Below are positions 37,998 to 50,287 of a DNA stretch of 64,000 bases, piece after piece. The position numbers and the translations under genes were made by a program. The stretch's first letter is position 1; every line of letters begins with the position of its first letter. The DNA comes from Alopecurus myosuroides. Lineage: Eukaryota > Streptophyta > Magnoliopsida > Poales > Poaceae. Under the pieces are notes generated by a model that worked only from the letters and a program-made list of their open reading frames with translations, was not told the origin of the DNA and did not search any database. The stretch lies in contig CM054062.1 in NCBI GenBank assembly GCA_028641055.1, positions 137,744,682-137,808,681 on the forward strand, given 5' to 3'.

Positions 37998-40551
37998 AGC
38001 ATCCCCAAGATTAACTATAGCTCGTCCTGGAGTAGATAAGTGTAACAAAATAATTTTTGAGGTGACATGCAGCCAACACAATCTTGATCAACGTTATGTA
38101 AAAGCATTGCAAGACGAGGTCAAAGTACTCTAAACACATTCATGATAGATATAATTCTAACAATGTAACTTAGCAACTATGTTGCAACATGAAAAGGAAC
38201 TCAAACAAAAGATCATGAATAATAATGCACTAAAAGTTATACGTTTGTTTCAAGCATAAAGAAAACATAGCAAAGTGGTTTTCCGCTTGTCTTCAAAGTG
38301 ATAGCAAAACATAAATGCCAGGACACCTTCAAAGTTCAAGTGGTGACTAGATATAAATAATTTGAGAACAAGTAATAACATATCATGAATCAATCAATAA
38401 TAATTTTTGGGACTGATGCACATTATACTCAGAATGACAACTATGCTCTCTTAATTCGTGCATAAAGTTAGAAGATGAGGACTCAACATAAAAGTAAAAG
38501 AAAGGCCCTTCGTAGAGGGAAGCAGGGATTACTCATGTGCTAGAGTTTTTTATTTGATTAAAACAAAGGTATTGAAAATAATTTTGAGAGAGGTGTATGT
38601 CTATGTCAGCGAATGGTAATGAAAAACTTACCATAACTCATGTCAAGCAAGGTTTTTAGACTTTTGAGAGCGGTTTCCGTTGTTTATTTAGTTTGGCACT
38701 TCCCCCCACCATGCCTTTCACAAACCAGGGCTAGCCGTATCCACGGGTACCCACCAACTTTCATCAAACCATGGGGAAGTTCCTTTTTGTGATTATATGA
38801 CATCAGCTCTCTGCAAATTTAAATGAGCATAGATTCCATACTCATTGGGTGAAATAGGGAGAAGACCTTTGCTTGACATAAGACACAAAAAACTTTAAAC
38901 TACTCCCTCATGAGCTAAAACAAGAACACAAAACAGGTATAATTTTGAAGGTTTTAAAGGTAGCACATGAGAAATTTACTTTGGAGTGACGGTTAAATAC
39001 CACATATAGGTAGGTATGGTGGACACATTTGGCAAACTTTGGTTTTTTGGGAGTTGGATGCACGAGTAGAGCTCATACTCAGTACAGGTGAAGGCTAGCA
39101 AGAGACTGGGAGCGACAAATTAAGAGAGCAATAATGGCCATAATCATGCATAGCGAGAAAACATTATTAATCTAAACATAAATGATATTACAAGTAAAAA
39201 ACTAAATGATCATAGAGGCTAGAGGTGACTAGTTTGTAGTCATAACATGGTGTAAGAATGCGCCAAGTCAACCGAAGTAACGCATTCGAAGGAGAATACC
39301 ACAGTATTATGCTTCGATATGGTAAAAATAACTCATGATTTCTTTCAATGGCACATTAAGCACTCTCAGCTATTTGAGACAAGTCATGCTACATCAATAA
39401 CTACTAAGCACATTATTAAAATAACATCTAACATGACATGATAAAGTCTAAGCCACAGTCTAAACAAGCTTTCCATTGCACCTCTATAAGGATGAAATAT
39501 TTTACTCTTCTCCAACACCAATCAACTTTTTTTGAAAAAACTCTCATAGATAATAATCATCAAAGACCAGATAGCTAATTATATATAACTGAAGAAAACC
39601 AATAAGCTCTAAAAAATACGAGTGGAAAAAACAGCTAAACGCAGTACTAGCAAAAAGTGAACACTCACAGAACAATAAGAGTGAAAACTAGAGGGTTCTA
39701 AGCAATGAAAACGGAGCATGTCTCTCTCCAAACAAAATATGATAGGATCCAACCAAATACTACATAAAAAAAACTAAAAGGAAACAAAAAAAAACTGACG
39801 CTCCAAGAATAACACATAGTAAATGAAGCAATAAAAATATAGTGTCTTGGAAGATGACCTAATATTTTTGTTCATGAAGAAGGGGATGCCTTGGGCATCC
39901 CCAAGCTTTGACGCTTGTACTTATTGGATATATCTTGGGGTAACATGGGCATCCCCAAGCTTGAGCTTTTTTCCATCCTTCATCTCATCATATCATTCTT
40001 GTCTTCCTACACTTGAAAACTCACTCCATACAAAACTTCACACAATCTTCATTAGCAACGTTGGTGTAATTAAAATAATATATCCTCTTTGGTTCAGTTT
40101 CACCACAAGTCTACTACCTATTAAAGCATTAGATACTGTCACAACTTATTTTAAAGCTCTTTCCCTCAAAATAACACCAAAATAAAAAGATTAAGAGGCA
40201 AATGCAAATATTGGCAGACATCTGTCAAAACAGAATAGCGGGTATAGATCGATTTTTTTCAAAAATCTTCTGTTGCTCAAATCAAAAGGTGCAAAAATAA
40301 TGGAAGTTAGATAATAACCTGGGGCATGTGCACACAAAAATTTCAGATCAATTCGGCTGAGAGAATAATTTTTTTGGTGGCAGCACAGAATCATTTCAGG
40401 ACAGCAACTTCCCCAAATCTTACTTCCTCCCTATTAGAGGCTACTCTTGGCACAAAAATGGAACAAAAAGGATAATGAGAGGTTGCTAAATAGGTATAAA
40501 CTTACAAGACTCAAAGAAAACAAAAGAAAACTAAAAGAAAAAATATAATGG
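37998..40551 (-). other. 3' UTR of the nested element
   Basis: This is long AT-rich DNA without a gene. It begins with the polypurine tract (plus-strand ATCCCCAAGATT). About 38444-38790 is the inverted counterpart of 49400-49710 in the outer element, and about 39140-39290 resembles 62083-62210 in the element at the window end. Open frames such as 39847-40185 are not conserved. Confidence 0.6.
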
Positions 40552-40575
40552 GTTGTCTCCCATAAGCGTTTTTCT

Positions 40576-41274
40576 TTAAAGCCTTTTAGCTAGGCATGAT
40601 AATTTGAGAAGATGCTCACAGAAGAAATATGAATTGAAGCATAAGATAGCATCAAGAAGAAAATACGAAACACTTTTTAGTCTAACCCACTTCCTATAAA
40701 AAAGAATCTTATAAAGAAACAAGTCATGAAAGCACAAAGCAACAAGCATAGGAAAGCAAAACAAGTGCAACTTCAGAAATTTCAACATAAGAAGGGGAAA
40801 CTTGATATTGTTGAGATGCATAAAACTATGTTTCCCTCTCTCATAATAACTTTCAGTAAAATTGTGAATAAAATTAACAATATAACTATCACATAAAACA
40901 TTCTTATCATGAACCACATGCATAAAAGAATTAATACTCTCCACATAAGCATAGTCATTCTCATTAATAGTAGTGGGAGCAGGATCATCATAAAGAACTC
41001 GGAAATGATAGACAAGTTGTATATTAGGGAGACGGTTTTGGGTAATCCCTCCATAACCATGACAAGTTCAATGAGGATGATTGTGATTATAGTCTATGTT
41101 ATAGTATTCTTTATAATAATTATCAAAGACTGGAGGCATAGTATCATCATAAGCAATAGAATAGTTATCTTCCAAAGTGTATTCATTTGTAAACACATCA
41201 CCATTTTTACTAGAACAAGATGTATCAAACATATAATAATTAGTAGCAAAAGTATTTTCAAACACATCATCCAT
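40576..41274 (-). pseudogene. Second open-frame region of the nested Athila-type element
   Basis: Minus-strand pieces include an acidic Asn/Tyr-rich stretch (to 41068), then CDSYIVNFIHNF and a hydrophobic tail ending in CLAKRL at about 40576. It is followed by a conserved block in which AAAGGC, AAAGAAAA and GGGAGACAACCC occur in order (about 40552-40600). Similar proteins occur in pol-less Athila-type elements of cereals; function unknown. Frame changes between the pieces show decay. Confidence 0.5.
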
Positions 41275-41400
41275 AAGCTTAAAGCTTTCTATATCATCAT
41301 TGGAAGGAACATGGATAGTACTAATAGTACAACAATTATTAACATCATCATTTTCAGAATTGGTACCAAAGAGATTTTCAATATCAAAAGTAGTGTGCTT

Positions 41401-43274
41401 TTACCAATCATGATCACTACTATAAGTAACAGGCATAGGATCATTATCGAGTTCAGACTCATCAACAACAACTATAATAGGAGCAACATGCTTAGGGGAA
41501 GATACCGTTTCCTCTCTCCTTTTACTCCTCCTCGTCTTCTTCTTCTTCTTCTTCTTCTTCTTCTTCTTCCCTTCTTTAGGAGGGAGAGGTTTGAAAGGAA
41601 GCTTCTCCACATACGCTGGTTTATTGTTAGCAACAATAGAAGAAACTTTGGACGATTCCTCCTTTCCATTAATAAGAGCAAAACACATATTAGTCCTGTC
41701 ATATTTTTGGTAAAGTCCCATATTTTATAATGTTTTGTATGTAAGTATTTGCGTGGAAATTATCAACACAATAAAGATGACATCCATGCAGGATGCTATT
41801 CACATCAAAAGCACTCATATCTATCAAAGAAGTTTTTCTTGATAACTCTTCACACCCCAAAAATAGTGTAAGTTCATCATGCTGATTAGGAGTGATCATG
41901 TCATCACAATACAAACTTGCAATACTCATTGGATTTGAAAGGCTATTATCATAGCCTGGGCATTGAAAATTGAAATTATCCACTTTATGGCAAAGTTCAC
42001 AAATAAAAGGATAGAGGGCACAAACTTTTTCACCAAGATAATTTAGAGTCATGTCCCACGTTCTAGTTTTTCATTCTCGTGATGGATACAATATTATTCT
42101 TCGATTTGATTCTTTTCACAAGATCTAAGTGCTCCACAAAAATTAACATGCTTATAAGAAATAGTACTTTCAGAAGTTTAAGCATATTTATTGCAATCAT
42201 TAATGAAAATTTCATTTTTCATGCAAGTGTTTTAAAAAGTTCATGATACATGTCCCATTTTTATTTAGGAACATTGATATGAGAAGCAAAGGCTGTACAG
42301 TAATCAACAATAATTTGAGGATCAAGACCATATTTAGCACTAAGCTCTTGGAAATCAGCAGTTTCAGCGAAAGACTTAATGCAATCATGCTCATAGTTTA
42401 TACTTGATTCTTTACCTTTGTCGTTATCCCAATCTTCAGTATTGTTTGGAATTATTTCAAGAAGATTACACTTAGCTTCAACCTTCTTACTTGTGAAAGA
42501 ACCCTCTGAACATGCATCTAGATAATCCTTGCAATGTCCTGAAAGCCTTGGTAAAAATTAGTAACAATTATTTCCTTAGGAAGCTCATGGTTAGGACATT
42601 TGAGTATTAGCTTGAGCAATGCTTTCTCCATCACAAGGACGAAAATTATAATGTAATTCCTATCTAAATGCATTTCATGAGGAGGATAAAATTTAGAGTA
42701 AAAGAGATATTCAATCTCCTTCCACTCCGAATGATGAGGATCATCTAGTAGCTCATACCACTCCCATGCTTTGTCCTTAAGTGAAAAATGGAAATAATTT
42801 CTTCATGACATTCTCTCTTAATAAACCTGCAACCTTAAACAACTCACAAAGCTCTTTAAGTTTCAACAAGTGATCACTTGGGTGGACTGTTCCATCCCCT
42901 GCATAACGTTCATCCATAATATTTTCAGCAATTTCCATACATATTTCAAAAGGAATACTTTAAGTAGGTGGATTTAAAATATCACAAACATCATTAGAAT
43001 TATCACATATGGGAGATAAAGTACCATCAGAGAAAATTTTCTCCTCTAAAGCTAGGGAACTAAAAAGATCATTTTCATAAAAACTAGCTTCACCGAGCTT
43101 AGACTTTTCCATAGCATTAGAAATAATGGTGTTCAAAGAATTAATGCTAATAACATTGCTATCACTATTATGCAAACAAACTTCCATAGGTTTTTTAATT
43201 TTCTCTTCAAAAGCATCATGTCCTAATTCAATATAAAGATTATAAAGCTCTCTCATATTTTTGTTGTTTCCCAT
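41401..43274 (-). pseudogene. gag of the nested Athila-type element, decayed
   Basis: The start is at 43274 (MGNNKNMRELYN), followed by a gag core with DGTVHPSDHLLKLKELCELF near 42850-42900 and several stops between 42830 and 42050. Later pieces are 42052-41699 and 41721-41401, the latter with a run of 11 lysines from a (TTC)n microsatellite at about 41536-41568 on the plus strand. Gag packages element RNA in particles. No intact frame remains. Confidence 0.65.
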
Positions 43275-43435
43275 TAAGCCTAAATAATAAAAACAAGGAA
43301 CAAGTAAAATTAAGCCTAACTAGTGAAAATAAAAACAAGAAACAAAAAGATATAATTGCAGAATCTAAAGGAAATAACTTCGAGCACTCACACACCAGCA
43401 ACAGTACTAGGATGTGAGTACCTTTTACCTTTCCT

Positions 43436-43452
43436 CCCCGACAATGGTGCCA
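43436..43452 (-). promoter_or_regulatory. Primer-binding site of the nested element
   Basis: Minus-strand TGGCACCATTGTCGGGG lies about ten bases inside the LTR at 43463. Together with the polypurine tract at the other end it fixes the minus orientation. Confidence 0.75.
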
Positions 43453-43462
43453 GAAAAGAGCT

Positions 43463-44874
43463 TGATGTCTACGCACACTTCTATTCTTGTAGACAGTGTT
43501 GGGCCTCCAAGTGCAGAGGTTTGTAGAACAACAACAAGTTTCCCTTAAGTGGATCACCCAAGGTTTATCGAACTCAGGGAGGTAGAGGTAAAAGATATCC
43601 CTCTCAAGCAACCCTGCAATTACAATACAAGAAGTCTCTTGTGTCCCCAACACACCTAATACAATTGTCAGTTGTATATGTGCACTATTTCGGTGAAGAG
43701 ATAGGGAAATACAAGTAATATGGATAATTATAAATGGAAATTGGAATCTGAAATAAAAATGGCAGCAAACAAACATGTAGCAGAACTTGTTGTAAACGGT
43801 GTTTCAATGCTTAGAAACAACGCCTAGGGATCATACTTTCGCTAGTGGACACTCTCAACAATAATAATGTAATTGAATACATAAATATCCTCTCTTCACT
43901 ATTCTACTCTGAACCACTCTCCGGTTGGATAACTTACACCAATTCATTGCGGGATGCAAAAGCACACCTTAAAGTCACATTCCCCACTAGGTAACCCCAC
44001 AGTATCACCTTGAGCCCTAGATGGTTCCAGACAAACACCACAATTTCATAGAGACGTCCAACACAAAATATAACTCATAATAAGCCACACACGGTGTGCA
44101 CACTGTCACCTTCACCCCGTGGGACAAAGGTGTCTCCGGAGGTCACATTAATAAAACCACTAGAGTAGCATAATAGATGAAGAGTAGCATCTACTTATTC
44201 AACTAGATTATGAAGCTCATGAACACATAAAGATCACACAATGGGAGAGACAGATAAACCACATAGCTACCGGTAGAGCCCTCAGCCTCGGGGGAGAACT
44301 ATTCCCTCCTCATCATGGGATTCAGCAATGGAGATGAAGATGGCGACGAAGTCGATGGATAGGGATCCGGGGGCACTTCCCCTTCTCGGCAGGGTTCCGG
44401 AACAGATATTTCTGTCCCCCGAAACTTGTCTTTGATGGCGGCGGAGCTACGGAACTTTTTGTGGATGGAGGATGATTGATTTAGGGTTTTTGCGCCGGGG
44501 GCAATATATAGGCGAAAGGGCGATGTCGGTAGGCGCCCGAGGGGCCCACACCATGTGGTGGCATGGCCAGGGGTGCTCCAGCCTATGGTGTGGCCACCTC
44601 GGTGCCCTCCTGCGTCTATTCTTTGGACTCCGTTGACATGTCGGGAAAATAGGTCCCTAGGCTTTCGTTTCGTCCAATTACGAGAATATTTCCAGAACAA
44701 CTTTTCTGAAATAAAAAACAACAGAAACTATGAATTATCAATGTGACATCTTGTTAATAGGTTAATCTATGAAAACATCCGGAAAACAAGTTAAAAAATG
44801 TGGAAAACATTAAGGCATTGGATAGAAAACAAGAATGGAGCATAAAAAATTATGGATACGTTTGAGACGTATCA
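43463..44874 (-). repeat. 5' LTR of the nested element
   Basis: It is the uninterrupted counterpart of 35028-37997, from TGATGTCTACG to GACGTATCA, 1412 bp. On the minus strand it opens with a short palindrome (GATACGT, five bases, ACGTATC). Confidence 0.88.
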
Positions 44875-44879
44875 TTGAT

Positions 44880-46463
44880 GCAATTGAAAAGATGCCCTAT
44901 CCTAGGGACATCAAAGGTATACATAGTTATCTTGGTCATGCTGGTTTCTATAGGAGATTTATTAAAGACTTTTCTAAGACTTCAAGACCTCTTACAAATC
45001 TTCTTCAAAAAGATGTTCCTTTTGTTTTTGATGATTGTAAATAAGCCTTCGAAGTTCTTAAGAAAGTTCTAATAAATGCTCCTGTTGTTCAACCGCCTGA
45101 TTGGAACTTGTCTTTTGAAATTATGTGTGGTGCTAGTGATTATGCTGTAGGAGCTATTTTAGGGCAAAGAGTAGATAAGAAATTGCATGTTATTTATTAT
45201 GCTAGTAAGACTCTAGATAGTGCTCAAAGGAACTATTCTACCACTGAGAAAGACTTTTTTGTTGTTGTTTTTGCTTGTGATAAATTTAGGCAGTACATTG
45301 TTGATTCTAAAGTCACTATTCATATTGATCATGCTGCTATTAAATATCTTATGGGAAAAGAAAGATGCTAAGCCTAGGCTTATTCGATGGGTACTCTTGT
45401 TACAAGAGTTTGATTTGCATAATGTTGATAGGAAAGGAGCTTATAATCCTGTTGCTGATAATTTATCTAGAATGGAAAACATTCCCGATGATCCTATTCC
45501 TATTAATGATAGTTTTCCTGTTGAACAACATGCTGCGATCAAGGTTAACTCGCATGGAAATCCTTGGTATGCTGATTATGCTAACTTTATGGTTTCTAAG
45601 TTTTTGCCTCTAAGCTTTACTTATCAACAAAACAAGAAATTCTTTTATGATTTGAGGCATTACTTTTGGGATGACCCACATTTATATAAAGAAGGCGTAG
45701 ATGGAATTTTAAGAATATGTGTACCTAAGCATGAGAAAGAGGAAATATTGAGGAAATGTCATAATAGTCCTTATGGAGGGCATCATGTTGGTGAAAGAAC
45801 CACACACAAGGTTTTACAATCAAGTTTTTACTGGCCTACTCTCTTTAAAGATGCAAACAAATTTGTTTCTATTTGTGATGAAAGATAAAGGGTTGGTAAT
45901 ATTATTAGACGTAATGAAATGCCTATGAACTATTCTCTAGTTATTGAACCTTTTGATTGTTGGGGATTTGACTTTATGGGTCCTTTTCCCTCTTCACATG
46001 GCTATACTCATATTCTTGTTGCTGTTGATTATGTTACTAAATGGGTAGAAGCTATTCCAACTAAAAGCGCTGATCATAAAACCTCTATAGAAATGCTTAA
46101 AGACATAATATTCCCTAAGTTTGGTGTGCCTAGATATCTTATGACCGATGGAGGTCCCCATTTCATTCATGGTGCTTTTAGAAAAACTCTTGGTAAATAT
46201 GATATTAATCATATGATTGCTTCACCTTATCATCCTCAAACCAGTGGTCAAGTAGAACTATCAAATAGGGAGATCAAATTAATTTTGCAGAAGACTTTTA
46301 ATAAATCTAGAAAGAATTGGTCTAAGAAACTTAGTGATTCTTTGTGGGCTTATAGAACTGCTTATAAAAATCCCATGGCCATGTTTCCTTATAAAATGGT
46401 TTATGGAAAAGCTTGTCATTTACTCCTTGAGCTAGAACACAAATCTTATTGGGATGTTAGAGA
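44880..46463 (+). pseudogene. Athila pol, part 2: RNase H and integrase
   Basis: The frame continues directly from 35027 after removal of the nested element: KMPYPRDIKG and FLGHAGFYRRF-like linker, RNase H (about 45108-45460; ICMAS-type [35 protein letters not shown]), then integrase with a zinc site ([12 protein letters not shown]) and catalytic core (WGFDFMGPF, LMTDGG, GQVELSNREI), so the Asp-Asp-Glu triad is kept. Breaks: stop near 45042, frame change at about 45360, stop at 45886. A hAT-like element interrupts it at 46464. Confidence 0.85.
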
Positions 46464-47190
46464 TAGGGATGAAAACGGTACGAAAACTTTCCGACATTTC
46501 CGCGGAAAACCGGAAACATAATGAAAATATGGAGATGGAAACGGAATTTTGCGGAACGGAAACGGAAACTTTTATACGGAAACGGAACAACATATTCCGG
46601 CGGAACGACCACGGAAACGGAAATTCTGTTTCCGGCAATATGGAACTTTCCGTTTTTACTGCATTGTGCTAGCGCAGCCTTGCATGCCCAAAAATTCTAG
46701 TCGGATATTTAGCCCCAACCCAAAACATGAAGCAACCTGTCTAAAAAATATGTTAAGTGACCATTCTTAGAACTTACGTACTCACATGTTATCTCTCACT
46801 CGACATGTTCCCAACTCGTCAGTTCACCGCTGCACTACTAGGGTTGCATCCGGTAGAAGGAATTTTGATATGCCAAAATTGATTAGCTGTGCACACTATA
46901 TTATATAATCATGATATATCCTTATATTTGATTTTATATTAGAAAATTGACAATTTTATCAATTTTCTTGAGGTCTCCTACATGATCCAAGGGTTCTCTT
47001 TGTTCCGGCAAACATCTGTTTTAATTAAGTTCCGTATCCGTGTCGTATTCATTATGTATCCAGTTTTGATAATATCTGTTTTCGTTTTTGTTTCCGGGGT
47101 TTCTGCATTCGTTTCTGCTTCCGCATAAAAATGTGAAAACAAATGTGGCACCACTCAGTTCAGTACGTATCCGCTCCGTTTTCATCCCTA
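46464..47190. mobile_element. Non-autonomous hAT-type element in the outer pol
   Basis: Perfect 15-bp terminal inverted repeats (TAGGGATGAAAACGG) are flanked by a perfect 8-bp duplication GTTAGAGA (46456-46463 and 47191-47198). Removing one copy rejoins the integrase frame. Both ends are rich in CGGAAAC words. No transposase frame is present. Confidence 0.9.
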
Positions 47191-47198
47191 GTTAGAGA

Positions 47199-47636
47199 AC
47201 TTAATTGTGATTTCAAATTAGCTGGTGAGAAAAGATTGCTAGATTTGAGTTATTTAGATGAATAAAGAAGTGAAGATTATGAAAATGCCAAGTTGTTTAA
47301 AGATAAAGTTAAAAGATGGCATGATAAAAGGATTCTTAAAAGAGAATTTAACATAGGTGATAAAGTATTATTGTATAGGTCTCGTCTTAGTTTTTTGCAG
47401 GGAAATTACTCTCTAAATGGGAGGGACCTTTTGTTGTGGAAGAAGTTTATCGGTCTGGTTCTATCAAGATTAATAATTTCCAAGGCACCAATCCACAAGT
47501 TGTGAATGGACAAAAACTCAAGCATTATTTATCCGGTGATCCATACAACGTGGAAGTTGATATTGTTCAGGTACTCACTCCGAAAGATCATATTAGAGCC
47601 AAATATCAGAGCAGACCAGAGTCAAAATTGGAATAG
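47199..47636 (+). pseudogene. Athila integrase C-terminus
   Basis: It continues the integrase after the hAT-type insert: ELNCDFKLAGEKRLLDL, then KVKRWHDKRILKREFNIGDKVLLYRSRL and a WEGPF-like region. Stops at about 47262 and a frame change near 47400 disrupt it. Confidence 0.75.
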
Positions 47637-49745
47637 GTATCAGTTTTGGTAAGAAAATGTTCGCGAAATATCGTAAAAAATATATTATTTATTTTTGGAA
47701 ATATGAAAATTTTGGGCACGAAAAAGAGTCGGATCCTTCTTGGCCACGCCTGGTGGGCTCCTGGAGGCCTCGGAGCTCGACTCCGACTCTGCTTCGACTT
47801 TTTACCTTCATTTCGTTTGGTAACGTTTTGCTATATAATCCCTCGGATCATCCCGGGATCATAGCCTGTGTTTTCGACGAGTTTTGTTTTCGAGCTATTT
47901 CTGTCAGGAAGCCGAAAGTTTTAGGTTGCAATTTTTCCCTCTCAAGATGCCAAAGGTGGAGATGGTGATCGCGATAAGGATGAGAAACCAACAAAGGACA
48001 AGGAAGAAACTCTGGAGGAGATGCTTGATGATGGAAATGAAGAGATAGAAGAAGATTCACGTCAATACCCCTATGCCACCATAGAAAGAATTGATGTAAC
48101 TCCGAACCCTTTTCCTCATAAGAAGGGGGCAAGGATATCCACAGGTGGTAAGGTCCCTCGGGAAACCTATCTGAAAGAGTTCCCCTTCCACGTGCCACCA
48201 ATCCCTTCCACACATTACTCCGTCATTATCAACTTGAAAACACTCTTGTGAGAGAATGACCTTCTTTTTGGAATATGGATCGTGCTGAGCATACACGAAG
48301 AGGAAGTTTTGGTCCTGAAGTCAAAGAAGAGAGGGAAGATTCAAGCAAGAGTTGGGATTCACCTATGGACATACTCATGAGTCGTGCTGAGAGCAACACC
48401 GAGATGATTCATAACCTAAGTTTCCAAATTGAAGAACTCAAGGCAATGATTGATAAACTTATTGAGGCCATCCAAGCACCACCGAAGAATCAATCTTAAT
48501 TATCATGGGTAATAGGCACTCCCTTAGTTTTTTCCAAGCTTGGGGGAGTTGCCCCAGTATCACTATCTTTACTTTTATAATTAGAGTCATGTGTCTTATC
48601 ATGGTTAGGGAGATTATCATATAGTATGGTCATTTTCAAATTAGGTATCACTCCTTTATAAGTGAAGCTTTATATCCGTTGTTGTGAGTTTTCCTATGAT
48701 GAAATATTGATATGAAGTCTTCTTCTTACTTAGTTGCACTATATTCTCTATTCATGGAAATTATTCTCACATGCTTGTCTTGTGTTTAGTAGTGATCTCA
48801 TGTTGGGTATAGTACCAGAAATTTATTGAGTATTGGCAAACATAGCATTGGTCGTAGCAAAAACACTTAAAGACTTAGAACAGAGAAGAGAGATTTCACA
48901 TGCAAATATATTACCCCATATATCTTTTATGCTTGCAAAACCTTCATGTTTATGTTCTTATGATTGATGTGTTATGCTGACAAGGAAGACAATTGCAATA
49001 ATTCATGTTTTATATCATTGTATGGTGTCCTATATCTGTTTGCATCTCTTAACTTCGTATGTTTGCTACAAAGCCTTTGCTAGCCAAAAATCCTGTACTG
49101 AGTATGATCACAACTTGTGCATCCAAATACCTGAACCAAAAACCTTCCACAAGTGTCCATCATGCCTTCCTATATGTGTTATTTCACCACCACTCCAAGT
49201 AAATTTCTCGTGTGCTACCTTTAAAACCTTCAAAATATCAAACTTGTTTGTGTCCCTATTTTAGCTCATGAGAAAGTAGTTTAAAGTTTATCATGTCTTA
49301 TGTCTTACTAAAATTTCTTACTTCACCCGACGAGTATGGAATCACTGCTCATCTAAAATTGCAAGAGAGCTGGTGCCAAATAACATAATATAAAATGGCA
49401 CTTCCCCATGGTTTGATGAAATTTGATGGGTACCCGTGGATATGGCTAGCCCTGGTTTGAGAAAGGCATGGTGGTGGTGGTGGGGGGGGGGAGGAGTTCC
49501 AACCTTAATAAAGAAACATAAACTGTTCTCAAAACTCTAAACACTTTGCTTGACATGGGTTATGATAAGTTTTTCGCTATCATTCGTTCACATAGACATA
49601 CATATCTCTCGAAATTATGTTTTCAATACCTCTATTTTATTAAACTAAAAAGCTCTAGCACATGAGTAATTCCCGCTTCCCTCTACAAAGGGCCTTTCTT
49701 TACTAATTGAGTCAGTTTCACCTATTCACTCTACTCTCTACTAGC
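47637..49745 (+). other. Third open-frame region and 3' UTR of the Athila-type element
   Basis: Between about 47950 and 48499 two open frames (48021-48251; 48275-48499, with ESNTEMIHNLSFQIEELKAMIDKLIEAI, a likely coiled coil) sit where Athila elements carry an extra or env-like frame. I cannot assign a function. From 48500 to 49745 I see only AT-rich 3' UTR, including the inverted counterpart of 38444-38790 and a G11 run near 49481. Confidence 0.5.
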
Positions 49746-50287
49746 AAACTTATGATGTTGAACTGAGATGCTTTATTTTATATGTTCATGATGATATTTA
49801 ACCATGTTTTATTGAAGTTGACATTACTTTCATTGTAAACAAGTTGAAAGTTTAGCTCTTTTAACTAGCATCTTCCTTTGTGTTAGTTGTTTTCACCTCC
49901 TTTATTAAGAACGGAATCCCTGAAAGTTTTCTATTCATGAAATGACTTTCTGATAGTTGAAGTATGTGTTATTTGCTTAATATCTCCGACATAGACTCTT
50001 CCGTAACGATAAGATTCATATGATAGTTGTTCTCTGACCAAGAACCCAGTTTTCCATAGCTCAATGAATTTGAACTCACTATATCTTTATATGATTGAAT
50101 CAATATTTCTCTTTGAGAACAATTATGGGAAAGATTTCTCTGTATAATTGTTTGTGTTTATTGAGTAATTGATGACGCTTCATGTCCGTATTCTTTATTA
50201 TTGACACTTCATATCATAAAACCCGTGGTCATGTTTTCTGAGCTCAGTTTTCGCTTGGGGACAAGCGGAGTCTAAGCTTGGGGGAGT

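Larger units (their letters stand above)
35028..44874 (-). mobile_element. Pol-less Athila-type retrotransposon nested in the outer pol
   Basis: It is flanked by TTGAT at 35023-35027 and 44875-44879, a perfect 5-bp target duplication inside the RT-RNase H linker of the outer element. Transcribed leftward: 5' LTR 43463-44874, primer site 43436-43452 (rc TGGCACCATTGTCGGGG), gag remnant 41401-43274, a second Athila-type open-frame region (about 40576-41274), 3' UTR, polypurine tract at about 37998-38010 and 3' LTR 35028-37997. No RT or integrase is seen anywhere, so it would need proteins from another element. The 3' LTR contains a solo LTR. Confidence 0.85.

Noticed and set aside
40909..41730. 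273-codon plus-strand open frame, Ile-rich
   Set aside because: It is antisense to gag and second-frame remnants of a minus-strand element. The composition reflects AT-rich antisense reading and there are no motifs.
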